Counted from the stretch's first letter, positions 19,724 through 29,276 are shown. The stretch: DNA of 64,000 nucleotides from Bradyrhizobium sp. Y36 (GCF_002531575.1 NZ_NWTI01000006.1:248001-312000); one strand, 5' to 3'. Notes: a model not told the origin generated them from the letters alone. Numbers and translations are program-made.

Positions 19724-22573
19724 TTAAGTGAGCGCGTCGTTGAGCGCCGCATTGAGGGCCGCTAGCCCCTTCTTGAGCCCGCCCTTGAGGTGCACGCGCA
19801 ATGCGCGCCGGCCGCGCTCGGTGAGCACGTCGAAATCGCCGCGGGCCTGCGCCGCCTTGATCACGCCGAAGCTCGCCTTCTGGCCCGGCACCTGGAGGTC
19901 CTTGGCGTCGTCGGCGGTGATCTGGAGGAACACGCCGCTGTCGGGCCCGCCCTTGTAGGCCTGCCCCGTGGAGTGCAGGAAGCGCGGTCCGAATTCGGCG
20001 CAGGTCGCGACATGCCGCTTCTCGCGCACCTCGAGCCGCATCGCCTGCAGCGCGTCGATCGTGGCCTTGTCGCGCGCGACATAGCCGAGCAGGGCGACAT
20101 AGTCGCCCTCGCCCGAGCGCGACAGATGCGCCTTCAGCCAGGATCTGAGATCGCCATTGGCGCCGGCGGCGCGCAGCGCCGTGGCGTTGGCCTCGTCGGT
20201 GTAGAGATCGGCCTCGTTCGTGCTCACCACCGGCTTCTCCGCCGGCAGCGCGCCGGTCTTCTCGAACGATGCCGTGAGCTCGCGGGTCTTGATCTTGGCT
20301 GCTTCCACGTCGGGCTGGTCGAACGGGTTGATGCCGAGGATCGAGCCGGCAACCGCCGTTGCCATCTCGAAGCGGAAGAACTCCTGGCCGAGATGGTCGA
20401 TCGACTTCATGACGATGCGCACGACGGGGTGGCCTGCGGCCTCGATCCCGGCAAGAGCCGAGTCATGCGCCGCATCCGCCTCGCCTTCGATGCGGATGTC
20501 GATGAAGAAGCGGTCGTTGCCGTAGACGGCAGGGTCGCCCAGCGGCTCGCCCTCGATCGGGATCAGGCCCTTGCCTTCCTTGCCGGTCGATTCCGCAATC
20601 AGCTGCTCGGCCCAGGCGCCGAAATCGGCGATCTTCTTCGACGTGAGGATGGTCACCTTGTCGCGGCCTTCAAGCCCCGCGAGGCCCATGGCAAGGCCGA
20701 GCTGCACGCCGGGGTTTTCGCTCGGCGGCACGTCCGGTCCGCAGGAGCGCGCCATCGAGAGCGCATGCTTGACGAAGGTCTTGACGTCGATGCCGGCGGT
20801 TGCCGCCGGCACCAGGCCGAACGGCGAGAGCACCGAATAGCGGCCGCCAATCGAGGGTTCGCCATGGAAGATGCGGGCGTAATTCAGCTTCCTGGCGGCC
20901 TTCTCCAGCGACGAGCCGGGATCGGTCACCGCGATGAAGCGGTGGCCGGTCTTCACCTTGGGCCCGACCGCCTTGGCAACCTGCTGATGGAAATAGTCCT
21001 TCATCGCGTTCGGCTCGGTGGTGCCGCCGGACTTGCTCGAGACGATGAACACGGTGTTGGCGATGTCGATCTTCGCCTCCATCGCCCGGACCTGGGCCGG
21101 GTCGGTGGAGTCGAGCACGTGGAGCTTCGGGAAGCCGGGCTTCTTGCCGAAGGTCTCGGCCAGCACCTCGGGCCCGAGGCTCGATCCGCCCATGCCGAGC
21201 ACGACGGCGTCTGAGAATTTCTGGCCCTTCACGCGGCCGGCATAGTCCTCGTAATCGGCGACGTCGGCCTTGGCGGCGCTGTCGAGCCAGCCGAGCCATT
21301 TGTCCTCGTCGGCGCCGGTCCAGACCGATTTATCGCGCTGCCACAGCCTGCGGATCTTGGCCGATGCGCGCCATTCCTCGGTGCTCTTGACGACGGCCTT
21401 GCCGAGCCCGTCGCCCAACGATAGCTGCTGGCGGTCGATCGCCGGTCCCAGCACGGTGGCGCGCTTGTGGGCGACCGCGCCGTAGAGCTTGTCGGCGGCG
21501 TCCGCGAACAGCTTGACGCCGTCCTTGACCAATTCCTCGGTGATCGCATCGAGCGAGATGCCGGAGCGCTCGAGCTCCTCCAGCACGCGCCTCGCGTCGT
21601 CGACGTTCTCCTCCAGGCTGTCGCGCGGCTTGCCGTGGTCGCGGAAGGCATCCAGTGTCGCCGGCGGCACGGTGTTGATGGTGTCGGGGCCGATCAGCTC
21701 CTCGACATAGAGGACGTCGCTGTAGTCCTTGTTCTTGGTGCCGGTCGAGGCCCACAGCATGCGCTGCGGCTTGGCGCCCTTGGCGGCAAGCTTCTCCCAG
21801 CGGGCACCCGAGAACAGGCGCTTGTAATCCTGATAGGCGACCTTGGCATTGGCGATCGCGACCTTGCCCTTGAGCGCGGCGAGCCGCTCCTTCTCTTGGG
21901 GATCGTTGGCGCGGGCGATCTTCTCGTCGAGCTGCTTGTCGACGACGCTGTCGATGCGGCTAACGAAGAAGCTCGCGACGCTCGCGACGTGCGAGGGATC
22001 GCCGCCGCCTGCGACGTAGCTCTCGAGACCCGCGATATAGGCCTCGGCGACCTGGAGGTAGACGGCCTTCGAGAACAGCAGCGTGATGTTGATGCTGATG
22101 CCCTCGCCGATCAGCGTCTCGATCGCGGGCAGGCCCTCCGGCGTCGCTGGCACCTTCACCATCAGGTTCTTGCGGCCAACGTCCTTCCAGAGCCGCCGTG
22201 CTTCGGCGACCGTGCCGGCGGTGTCCATCGCGAGATAGGGCGAGACTTCCAGGCTGACATAACCGTCGCCGCCCTTGAGGCGGTCGTAGACCGGGCGCAG
22301 CACGTCGGCGGCGTTCTGGATGTCCTCGACCGCGACGGCTTCGAACAGGTCGGCCACGGTCCGGTCGCCGCGCTTCAGCGCCTTGCCGATCGGGGCGTCG
22401 TACTCGTCCGAGCTGCCGATCGCCTTCTCGAAGATCGAGGGGTTGGAGGTGACGCCCTTGACGCCGTCGGTGTCGATCAGCCGCTTCAGGTCGCCCTTGG
22501 CGATGAAGCCACGGGCCAGGAAGTCCAGCCAGACGGCTTGTCCGTGCTTTTCCAGTTCTTTGACGGGATTCAT
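19724..22573 (-). CDS. tal-pgi: Bifunctional transaldolase / glucose-6-phosphate isomerase fusion
   Basis: 949 residues. Residues 1 to about 365 are transaldolase: WLDFLARGFIAKGDLKRLI, GVTSNPSIFEKAI, Schiff-base Lys in KNLMVKVPATPEGLPA, GISINITLLFS. Residues about 385 to 949 are phosphoglucose isomerase: VVLGMGGSSLGPEVLAE, FIVSSKSGGTTEPNAM, GGRYSVLSPFGLVPAA. Such fusions are known in rhizobia and some other bacteria. It joins the non-oxidative pentose phosphate branch with glucose 6-phosphate/fructose 6-phosphate interconversion. First gene of the tal/pgi-gnd-zwf-pgl-gntK-HAD array. GGAGAT lies 11 nt upstream of the ATG. Confidence 0.95.
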   Translation of the reverse strand: MNPVKELEKHGQAVWLDFLARGFIAKGDLKRLIDTDGVKGVTSNPSIFEKAIGSSDEYDAPIGKALKRGDRTVADLFEAVAVEDIQNAADVLRPVYDRLKGGDGYVSLEVSPYLAMDTAGTVAEARRLWKDVGRKNLMVKVPATPEGLPAIETLIGEGISINITLLFSKAVYLQVAEAYIAGLESYVAGGGDPSHVASVASFFVSRIDSVVDKQLDEKIARANDPQEKERLAALKGKVAIANAKVAYQDYKRLFSGARWEKLAAKGAKPQRMLWASTGTKNKDYSDVLYVEELIGPDTINTVPPATLDAFRDHGKPRDSLEENVDDARRVLEELERSGISLDAITEELVKDGVKLFADAADKLYGAVAHKRATVLGPAIDRQQLSLGDGLGKAVVKSTEEWRASAKIRRLWQRDKSVWTGADEDKWLGWLDSAAKADVADYEDYAGRVKGQKFSDAVVLGMGGSSLGPEVLAETFGKKPGFPKLHVLDSTDPAQVRAMEAKIDIANTVFIVSSKSGGTTEPNAMKDYFHQQVAKAVGPKVKTGHRFIAVTDPGSSLEKAARKLNYARIFHGEPSIGGRYSVLSPFGLVPAATAGIDVKTFVKHALSMARSCGPDVPPSENPGVQLGLAMGLAGLEGRDKVTILTSKKIADFGAWAEQLIAESTGKEGKGLIPIEGEPLGDPAVYGNDRFFIDIRIEGEADAAHDSALAGIEAAGHPVVRIVMKSIDHLGQEFFRFEMATAVAGSILGINPFDQPDVEAAKIKTRELTASFEKTGALPAEKPVVSTNEADLYTDEANATALRAAGANGDLRSWLKAHLSRSGEGDYVALLGYVARDKATIDALQAMRLEVREKRHVATCAEFGPRFLHSTGQAYKGGPDSGVFLQITADDAKDLQVPGQKASFGVIKAAQARGDFDVLTERGRRALRVHLKGGLKKGLAALNAALNDALT

Positions 22574-22900
22574 GGTGCTTATTTATCTCCAAGCCTGCGG
22601 GCGAGGGGTTTCCGCGCCTGTCCTGACGCGCTATCCTTTAGCTTACATGCTCCCGGGAGGGAACCAATCAAGGGTACAGGCGTCATACCCTCCAGTGTAA
22701 CTCCGTCGCGATCAAGGCGATCCGGTCGGCAGTAGCTGGTGTTGCGGAAAAAGTCGCTGGCCGAGCGTTCGGCCGGGTCTGGTTGCGTAGCGTCGGCCAC
22801 TGTGTTCTGCAGATCGTGGCGACGCGGAGTGCTCATCAGCGGAATCCGATCCGCCTGATGCATCGTGGCTCGGCCGCGAATGGCCATGCTGGGGGAAAGC
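22574..22900. other. Divergent intergenic region, tal-pgi / small membrane protein gene
   Basis: About 327 bases that must hold the promoters of the tal-pgi operon (minus) and of the gene at 22901 (plus). I see no clear consensus promoter, repeat or RNA gene. The antisense frame at 22579-23205 has biased composition and no family character, and is probably not a gene. Confidence 0.5.
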
Positions 22901-23530
22901 ATGCACGCACATACGGACGGCTTTGCCTTCGCCGTCGCCAACGATACGCCACAGGCCGCGCCCGCCGGAGGTGTCGACGCATCCCGCGATCTCGAAATCA
23001 GCCCATGTACCACCCCGCTGCGGCTGCTGGTCGCGGCGGGCTTTGCCATGACGCTGATCGGCGCGACCTTCGCCTTCGACTGGTGGGATGGCCTTGGTGA
23101 ATACGACACGACGGCCGGGGCGGCCGGCGTCGTGGTGTTCGCCTCCTTGACGATCTGGCTGATCTGGATGCTCCCGGCCGAACGGGGAGCGGTGGTGGTG
23201 GTCACCTCCTACGGCATCCGCGATCTACGCATCGGCAATGAATTTCTGCCGTGGGACTCGATTGCGGAGATTTCGGCTGAACGACGCCGCGGCCACATGA
23301 CGATCGTGCTGACGCCGACGCCCGCCTTGCTGCAACAGCTCCGCAGCATCCGCAATCTGGCCCGCCGCGCGGAGAGCGATCGTATCGTGATCCGGTCGGA
23401 GGGGCTGGCGACCGATTTTGAGACAATGCTGCGTGCGTGCCGCGAAGCTCACGCGGCCGGCACGTCGCGCACCGCATTGCAGCAGGAAGATGAACGCGGC
23501 GCTCAAGGCTTCGCCGTACAAGCGTCATAA
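22901..23530 (+). CDS. STM3941-like small membrane protein
   Basis: About 209 residues. Two hydrophobic segments (LRLLVAAGFAMTLIGATFAF near 34-54 and AAGVVVFASLTIWLIWML near 70-88) are followed by a PH-like soluble part (VTSYGIRDLRIGNEFLPWDSIAEISAERR). The layout resembles the STM3941 family of unknown function and is shared by the gene at 31710. The ATG at 22901 is chosen for the GGGGGA four bases upstream; in-frame starts at 22865 and 22886 are possible. No function can be assigned. The following gene, prkA, has its own promoter about 240 bp downstream. Confidence 0.7.
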   Translation: MHAHTDGFAFAVANDTPQAAPAGGVDASRDLEISPCTTPLRLLVAAGFAMTLIGATFAFDWWDGLGEYDTTAGAAGVVVFASLTIWLIWMLPAERGAVVVVTSYGIRDLRIGNEFLPWDSIAEISAERRRGHMTIVLTPTPALLQQLRSIRNLARRAESDRIVIRSEGLATDFETMLRACREAHAAGTSRTALQQEDERGAQGFAVQAS

Positions 23531-23767
23531 GATCGCCGTCTGCGGATCGCCATGCTGCAGCGCCGGATGGACGCATCCCCGGTAACGCCCGGATGTTGCG
23601 AGCGAGTGACATTTTTTGGAAATGAGCCAATATAGACAGAGATTCGCACAAATTACAGGCATGTGCCTGTTCGTAACTCAACGAGTGCCTACGTTGTGCG
23701 TTGCGTCGTGTTGGCACCCGGGTGTCCAATGATCGTCATGTGCTCACGCTGATTCGAAACGGCCTGA

Positions 23768-23793
23768 GGAACGGTCCGGTAACTGCTTTCGTT
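23768..23793 (+). promoter_or_regulatory. EcfG-type general stress promoter for prkA
   Basis: GGAAC at 23768-23772, 17 nt, then CGTT at 23790-23793: an exact match to the alphaproteobacterial sigma-EcfG consensus GGAAC-N16/17-CGTT. The predicted start of transcription is near 23800, giving a leader of about 28 nt before the prkA ATG, with AGAGGG as ribosome-binding site. The rest of 23531-23827 shows nothing else recognisable. Confidence 0.75.
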
Positions 23794-23827
23794 TCAGCTT
23801 GTAGCGGAACTCACGCGGAGAGGGATC

Positions 23828-25771
23828 ATGTACAACGATTCTCTATTCAACGCTTTCGCTCGGTCGTTCGAGGCGAGAAGCCAGCACGACATGTCGATGG
23901 CGGAATATCTGGAATCGTGTCGAAGCGATCCCATGAAATACGCGAACGCGGCCGAACGACTGCTAGCAGCGATCGGTGAACCCCAGACGATTGACACGGC
24001 CAAGGACCCACGCCTTGGCCGTATTTTTTTGAACCGCACGATCCGCACCTATCCGGCCTTCGCCGGCTTCTACGGCATGGAAGAAACCATCGAACGCATC
24101 GTCGGTTTCTTCCGCCACGCGGCGCAGGGCCTCGAAGAGCGCAAGCAGATCCTCTATCTGCTCGGACCGGTCGGCGGCGGCAAATCCTCGCTGGCCGAGC
24201 GGCTGAAGTCGCTGATGGAAGTGCATCCGATCTACGTGCTCAAGGCCGGCGACGAACTCTCGCCCGTGTTCGAGAGCCCGCTCAGCCTGTTCGATCCCGA
24301 CCAGCTCGGCCCGATGCTGGAAGAGAAGTACGGCATTCCGCGCCGTCGTCTCACCGGCCTGATGAGCCCGTGGTGCTACAAGCGGCTGGAGGCCTTCGGC
24401 GGCGACATCTCGCAATTCCGCGTTGCCAAGATCCAGCCGTCGCGGCTGCGCCAGATCGGAATCGCCAAGACCGAGCCCGGTGACGAGAACAACCAGGACA
24501 TCTCCTCGCTGGTCGGCAAGGTCGACATCCGCAAGCTCGAGACCTACGCGCAGAACGACCCCGACGCCTACAGCTATTCCGGCGGCCTCAACCGCGCCAA
24601 CCAGGGCGTGCTCGAGTTCGTCGAGATGTTCAAGGCGCCGATCAAGATGCTGCATCCGCTGCTCACCGCGACGCAGGAAGGCAACTACATCGGCACCGAG
24701 AACATCGGCGCGATCCCGTTCACCGGCGTGATCCTGGCGCACTCGAACGAAGCCGAGTGGGCGAGCTTCAAGTCCAACAAGAACAACGAGGCCTTCATCG
24801 ACCGTATCTGCGTGATCAAGGTGCCTTACTGCCTGCGCATCACGGAAGAGCAGAAGATCTACGAGAAGCTGATCCAGGGCTCCGAGCTCGCGTCGGCGCC
24901 CTGCGCACCCTCGACCCTGGAGACGCTGGCGCGGTTCTCGGTGATGTCGCGCCTGCGCAAGCACGAGAACTCCACCGTGTTCGCCAAGATGCGGGTTTAC
25001 GACGGCGAGAGCCTGAAGGAATCCGATCCGAAGGCGCGCAGCGTTCAGGAATATCGCGATGCCGCCGGCGTCGACGAGGGCATGGACGGTGTCTCCACCC
25101 GCTTTGCCTTCAAGATCCTGGCTGCGACCTTCAACCACGATCCGCAGGAGGTCGCCGCCGACGCCGTGCACCTGATGTACGCGCTGGAGCAGTCGATCCG
25201 CCGCGAGCAGCTGCCCGAGGAAATCGAGAAGCGTTACCTCGAATTCATCAAGGCGGACCTCGCGCCGCGCTACGCCGAGTTCATCGGCAACGAGATCCAG
25301 AAGGCCTACCTGGAATCCTACTCGGATTACGGCCAGAACCTGTTCGACCGCTATGTCGATTATGCGGATGCATGGATCGAGGACCAGGACTTCAAGGATC
25401 CCGACACCGGCCAGCTGCTCGATCGCGAACTTTTGAACCAGGAATTGACGAAAATCGAGAAGCCTGCGGGCATCGCCAACCCCAAGGACTTCCGGAACGA
25501 GGTCGTCAAATTCTCGTTACGCTCCCGGGCCCAGAACGGCGGCAAGAATCCGACCTGGACGTCCTACGAGAAGATTCGCGACGTGATCGAAAAGAGGATA
25601 TTCTCCCAAGTCGAAGACCTGCTTCCGGTCATCTCCTTCGGCTCGAAGAAGGACGGCGAGACGGAGAAGAAGCACGGCGAATTCGTCGCACGCATGGTGG
25701 AGCGCGGCTACACCGAGCGTCAGGTTCGCCGACTCGTCGAATGGTACATGCGCGTGAAGCAGGCCGGTTGA
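23828..25771 (+). CDS. prkA: PrkA/YeaG serine protein kinase
   Basis: 647 residues, family-typical. N-terminal PrkA AAA domain with Walker A LGPVGGGKSSLAERL near 112-126, a central region with YSGGLNRANQGVLEFVEMFKAPI and TATQEGNYIGTENIGAIPF, and a C-terminal PrkA kinase-like domain. E. coli YeaG and B. subtilis PrkA act in stationary-phase and nutrient-stress adaptation; the exact substrate here is unknown. It heads the conserved prkA-yeaH-spoVR cluster and is preceded by a near-ideal EcfG promoter, consistent with control by PhyR-EcfG. Cytoplasmic. Confidence 0.96.
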   Translation: MYNDSLFNAFARSFEARSQHDMSMAEYLESCRSDPMKYANAAERLLAAIGEPQTIDTAKDPRLGRIFLNRTIRTYPAFAGFYGMEETIERIVGFFRHAAQGLEERKQILYLLGPVGGGKSSLAERLKSLMEVHPIYVLKAGDELSPVFESPLSLFDPDQLGPMLEEKYGIPRRRLTGLMSPWCYKRLEAFGGDISQFRVAKIQPSRLRQIGIAKTEPGDENNQDISSLVGKVDIRKLETYAQNDPDAYSYSGGLNRANQGVLEFVEMFKAPIKMLHPLLTATQEGNYIGTENIGAIPFTGVILAHSNEAEWASFKSNKNNEAFIDRICVIKVPYCLRITEEQKIYEKLIQGSELASAPCAPSTLETLARFSVMSRLRKHENSTVFAKMRVYDGESLKESDPKARSVQEYRDAAGVDEGMDGVSTRFAFKILAATFNHDPQEVAADAVHLMYALEQSIRREQLPEEIEKRYLEFIKADLAPRYAEFIGNEIQKAYLESYSDYGQNLFDRYVDYADAWIEDQDFKDPDTGQLLDRELLNQELTKIEKPAGIANPKDFRNEVVKFSLRSRAQNGGKNPTWTSYEKIRDVIEKRIFSQVEDLLPVISFGSKKDGETEKKHGEFVARMVERGYTERQVRRLVEWYMRVKQAG

Positions 25772-25795
25772 GGCGGATGGGAGGCGAATGGTAAA

Positions 25796-27079
25796 GTGCC
25801 CATTCACATTATTGACAGGCGCCTGAATCCAGGCGGCAAGAGTCTTGAGAACCGCCAGCGGTTCTTGCGTCGGGCCAAGTCCCTGGTGCAGGGCGCCGTC
25901 AAGAAGACCTCGCAGGAACGCGACATCAGGGACGTCCTGGAGGGGGGCGAAGTCACGATCCCCCTCGACGGCATGCACGAGCCGCGCTTCCGCCGTGAAG
26001 GCGGAACGCGGGACATGGTGCTGCCGGGGAACAAGAAGTTCATCGAGGGCGACTATCTCCAGCGCTCCGGCCAGGGCCGCGCCAAGGATTCCGGTCCGGG
26101 TGAGGGCGACAGCGAGGACGCGTTCCGCTTCGTGCTGAGCCGCGACGAGTTCGTCGATCTCTTCCTCGACGATCTCGAGCTGCCGGATCTGGCCAAGCGC
26201 AAGATCGCGCAGACCGAGAGCGAGGGCATCCAGCGCGCCGGCTACACCACCTCGGGCTCGCCCGCCAACATCTCGGTGAGCCGCACGGTCCGGCTCGCGC
26301 TGGCCCGCCGCATCGCGCTCAAGCGTCCCCGCAAGGACGAGATCGAGGAGCTGGAAGCCGCGATCGCCGCCTGCACCGACGAGGACGAGCGTGAGGCGCT
26401 GCTCGCCCAGCTCGAAAAGCTGAAGGCGAAGACGAAGCGCATTCCCTTCATCGATCCGCTGGACATCCGCTATCGCCGCTTCGAGACGGTGCCGCGGCCG
26501 GTGGCGCAGGCGGTGATGTTCTGCCTGATGGACGTCTCGGGCTCGATGTCCGAGCACATGAAGGATCTCGCCAAGCGCTTCTACATGCTGCTCTACGTGT
26601 TCCTGAAGCGCCGCTACAAGCATGTCGAGATCGTCTTCATCCGCCACACCGATCGCGCCGAGGAGGTGGACGAGCAGACCTTCTTCTACGGTCCGGCCTC
26701 GGGCGGCACGCTGGTTTCCAGCGCGCTGCAGGCGATGCACGAGATCGTGCGCGAGCGTTTCAATCCGTCGGACTGGAACATCTACGCTGCGCAAGCCTCC
26801 GACGGCGACAATTCCTATTCCGACGGCGAGCTCACCGGCATGCTGCTGACCGACAAGATCCTGCCGGTCTGCCAGTTCTTCGCCTATCTCGAGGTCGGGG
26901 AATCCGGCGGCAGCGCCTTCGATCTCTCCGACTCCTCGCTCTGGACCCTCTACGAGCGCCTGCGCAACAGCGGTGCACCGCTCTCGATGCGCAAGGTTAG
27001 CGAGCGCAGCGAGATCTTCCCGGTGTTCCACGATCTGTTCCAGCGCCGCGAAACTGCCCAGGAGAAAGCCGCTCCATGA
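25796..27079 (+). CDS. yeaH: YeaH/YhbH family protein (DUF444, VWA-like)
   Basis: 427 residues, GTG start with GGAGG 11 nt upstream. DUF444 family: N-terminal IIDRRLNPGGKSLENRQRFLRR, a charged region, and a von Willebrand A-like domain with the MIDAS motif MDVSGSMSEHMKDLAKRF near 244 and FIRHTDRAEEVDEQTFFYGPASGGTLVSSAL. The biochemical role is unknown; it accompanies PrkA and SpoVR in many proteobacteria and the three are thought to act together. Its stop overlaps the spoVR start (ATGA). Confidence 0.95.
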   Translation: MPIHIIDRRLNPGGKSLENRQRFLRRAKSLVQGAVKKTSQERDIRDVLEGGEVTIPLDGMHEPRFRREGGTRDMVLPGNKKFIEGDYLQRSGQGRAKDSGPGEGDSEDAFRFVLSRDEFVDLFLDDLELPDLAKRKIAQTESEGIQRAGYTTSGSPANISVSRTVRLALARRIALKRPRKDEIEELEAAIAACTDEDEREALLAQLEKLKAKTKRIPFIDPLDIRYRRFETVPRPVAQAVMFCLMDVSGSMSEHMKDLAKRFYMLLYVFLKRRYKHVEIVFIRHTDRAEEVDEQTFFYGPASGGTLVSSALQAMHEIVRERFNPSDWNIYAAQASDGDNSYSDGELTGMLLTDKILPVCQFFAYLEVGESGGSAFDLSDSSLWTLYERLRNSGAPLSMRKVSERSEIFPVFHDLFQRRETAQEKAAP

Positions 27080-28614
27080 CGGAACGATTGTTCGAAGGCG
27101 CGGATTGGGATTTTCATACCTTGCAGCGCATCACCGATGCCTGCGAGGCGGTGGCGTTGAAGGATCTCGGGCTCGACGTCTATCCGAACCAGATCGAGGT
27201 CATTACCGCCGAGCAGATGCTGGACGCCTATTCGTCCGTCGGCATGCCGCTGTTCTACAAGCACTGGTCGTTCGGCAAGCAGTTCGCGTATCACGAAGCG
27301 TCCTATCGCAAGGGCCTGATGGGGCTCGCCTATGAGATCGTGATCAACTCCTCGCCCTGCATCTCCTATCTGATGGAGGAGAACACGGCGACGATGCAGA
27401 CGCTGGTGATCGCGCACGCCGCCTTCGGCCACAACCACTTCTTCAAGAACAACTACCTGTTCAAGCAGTGGACCGACGCCGACGGCATCCTCGATTATCT
27501 CGACTTCGCCAAGAACTACGTCATGCAGTGCGAGGAGCGCTACGGCCGTGCCGAGGTCGAGCGCACGCTGGACGCCGCGCATGCGCTGATGTCGCACGGC
27601 ATCGACCGCTATCCCGGCAAGAAGAAGCTGGACTTGCGCGAGGAAGAGAAGCGTGCCGGCCGTCGCCGCCAGCACGAGGAAGAAGTCTTCAACGACCTCT
27701 GGCGCACCGTGCCCAAGGGGGCGTCGAAGACCCGGTCAGCAATCTCCCTCGAGCGGCGCCGCAAGCTGCTCGGCCTGCCGCAGGAGAACCTGCTCTACTT
27801 CCTGGAGAAGAGCGCACCACGGCTGGCGCCATGGCAACGCGAGCTCTTGCGCATCGTCCGCCACATCGCGCAGTATTTCTATCCGCAGAGCCAGACAAAG
27901 GTGATGAACGAGGGGACGGCCACCTACGTCCACTATCGCATCATGACCAAGCTGCACCAGCAGGGTCGTATCAGCGACGGCAACTTCCTCGAATTCCTGG
28001 GATCGCACACCAATGTGGTGTTCCAGCCCGAATTCGACGATCCGCGCTTCTCCGGATTCAATCCCTATGCGCTCGGCTTCGCAATGATGCAGGACATCGA
28101 GCGCATCGTCACCAACCCGTCGGACGAGGACCGCGAGTGGTTCCCCGACATCGCCGGCAGGAACGACGTGATGGGTGTGCTGCGCGACGTCTGGGCCAAC
28201 TATCGCGACGAGAGCTTCATCGGCCAGTTCCTGAGCCCGAAGCTGATGCGGCACCTGCGCATGTTCCATTTGCACGACGACCCCGAGGAGAGGGCCGGCA
28301 TCCGGGTCGATGCCATTCACGACGAGCGCGGCTTCCGCCGCGTGCGGCGCGAGCTGGCGCGGCAGCACGATGTCGGCTACATCGACGCCAATATCGAAGT
28401 GGTCGACGTCGATCTCTCGGGCGACCGCCGGCTGATCCTGCATCACCACGTCATCAAGGGCGCGCAGCTCAACGAGACCGATGCCAAGCGGGTGCTGCAG
28501 CACCTGGCTGATCTCTGGACCTACGACGTCTCGCTGATCGAGGTCGACGCCAACGACAAGGTTTTGCGCGAATATGTCGTGAGCCCGCGCCCGATTCCCG
28601 CCGCGGTGGCGTGA
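27076..28614 (+). CDS. spoVR: SpoVR family protein
   Basis: 512 residues. Matches the SpoVR family of E. coli YcgB and B. subtilis SpoVR: WDFHTLQRITDACEAVALKDLGLDVYPNQIEVI, YKHWSFGKQFAYHEASYRKGLMGLAYEIVINS, SYLMEENTATMQTLVIAHAAFGHNHFFKNNY, and a histidine-rich MNEGTATYVHYRIM segment that could bind metal. Last gene of the prkA-yeaH-spoVR operon. Its molecular function is not established in any organism I know of; in Bacillus it affects spore cortex, but this lineage does not sporulate. Confidence 0.95.
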   Translation: MTERLFEGADWDFHTLQRITDACEAVALKDLGLDVYPNQIEVITAEQMLDAYSSVGMPLFYKHWSFGKQFAYHEASYRKGLMGLAYEIVINSSPCISYLMEENTATMQTLVIAHAAFGHNHFFKNNYLFKQWTDADGILDYLDFAKNYVMQCEERYGRAEVERTLDAAHALMSHGIDRYPGKKKLDLREEEKRAGRRRQHEEEVFNDLWRTVPKGASKTRSAISLERRRKLLGLPQENLLYFLEKSAPRLAPWQRELLRIVRHIAQYFYPQSQTKVMNEGTATYVHYRIMTKLHQQGRISDGNFLEFLGSHTNVVFQPEFDDPRFSGFNPYALGFAMMQDIERIVTNPSDEDREWFPDIAGRNDVMGVLRDVWANYRDESFIGQFLSPKLMRHLRMFHLHDDPEERAGIRVDAIHDERGFRRVRRELARQHDVGYIDANIEVVDVDLSGDRRLILHHHVIKGAQLNETDAKRVLQHLADLWTYDVSLIEVDANDKVLREYVVSPRPIPAAVA

Positions 28615-28655
28615 GGCAGGTGTTGAGACCCGACTAGCGCATCAATGAAGGTGCG

Positions 28656-28803
28656 TTCCCTCCCCCCTTGTGGGGGAGGGCTAGGGAGAGGGGCGCTCAG
28701 CAAAAGGTCTCGGTTTTTAACGATGCACCGAGGCGGCTCCTTGAAGGAGAGAATCCCCGTGTGGCCCCCCTCCCTGACCCTCCCCCACAAGGGGGAGGGA
28801 ACG
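28656..28803. repeat. Long inverted repeat of two GC-rich hairpins
   Basis: Two hairpins, CCCTCCCCC/GGGGGAGGG at 28658-28680 and again at 28778-28799, are also inverted copies of each other (the flank at 28681-28693 pairs with that at 28765-28777). The unit can fold into two small stems or one large one. It fills the gap between convergent spoVR and the DUF1801 gene and likely acts as a terminator-like REP element. Confidence 0.75.
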
Positions 28804-28844
28804 GAGAGAGTCTTGCTGTTCGCCCAATTCCGACGGTCAGCCCA

Positions 28845-29276
28845 TCACGCCTTCTTCGCCGGCTTCTTCTTGCTCGCATTCAGCTCCACCGCCGCGCGGA
28901 TCAGCGACTTCAACGCCTTTTCGTTGATCTTCTCGCCCTCGCGAATGTCGATCGCGCGCCGCACATTGCCGTCGAGGCTGGAATTGAACAGGCCTGCGGG
29001 GTCGTCCAGCGCCGCGCCCTTGGCGAAGGTCAGCTTCACCACCTCGTTGTAGGTCTCGCCGGTGCAGATGATGCCGTCGCGCTCCCACACGGGCACGCCG
29101 CGCCACTTCCATTCCTCGACGACATCAGGAACGGCATCCTTGATCAGGCCGCGAACCCGCGCCAGCATCTCGCCGCGCCAGTCGCCGAGCTGCTTGATCC
29201 GGCCGTCGATCATCCTGGAGGGCGATGGTCCGTCCGTCGCTTTCGCGGCGCTCTTCTTCGCGACCGCCTTCTTCAT
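28845..29276 (-). CDS. DUF1801 family protein
   Basis: 143 residues. A basic, Lys/Ala-rich N-terminus (KKAVAKKSAAKA) precedes a DUF1801/YdhG-like domain: MLARVRGLIKDAVPDVVEEWKWRGVPVWERDGIICTGETYNEVVKLTFAKGAALDDP. The C-terminus is again Lys-rich. The molecular role of the family is unknown. The ATG overlaps the stop of the small membrane protein gene (ATGA). Last gene of the ArsR-SRPBCC-membrane protein-DUF1801 operon. Confidence 0.85.
   Translation of the reverse strand: MKKAVAKKSAAKATDGPSPSRMIDGRIKQLGDWRGEMLARVRGLIKDAVPDVVEEWKWRGVPVWERDGIICTGETYNEVVKLTFAKGAALDDPAGLFNSSLDGNVRRAIDIREGEKINEKALKSLIRAAVELNASKKKPAKKA

Noticed and set aside
17489..19765. 758-codon plus-strand frame
   Set aside because: Antisense to zwf and gnd, which have complete motifs; no homologous pattern in the frame itself.
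22579..23205. 208-codon minus-strand frame upstream of tal-pgi
   Set aside because: Ser/Thr/Pro/Ala-rich, overlaps the better-supported gene at 22901 and has no recognised motif.
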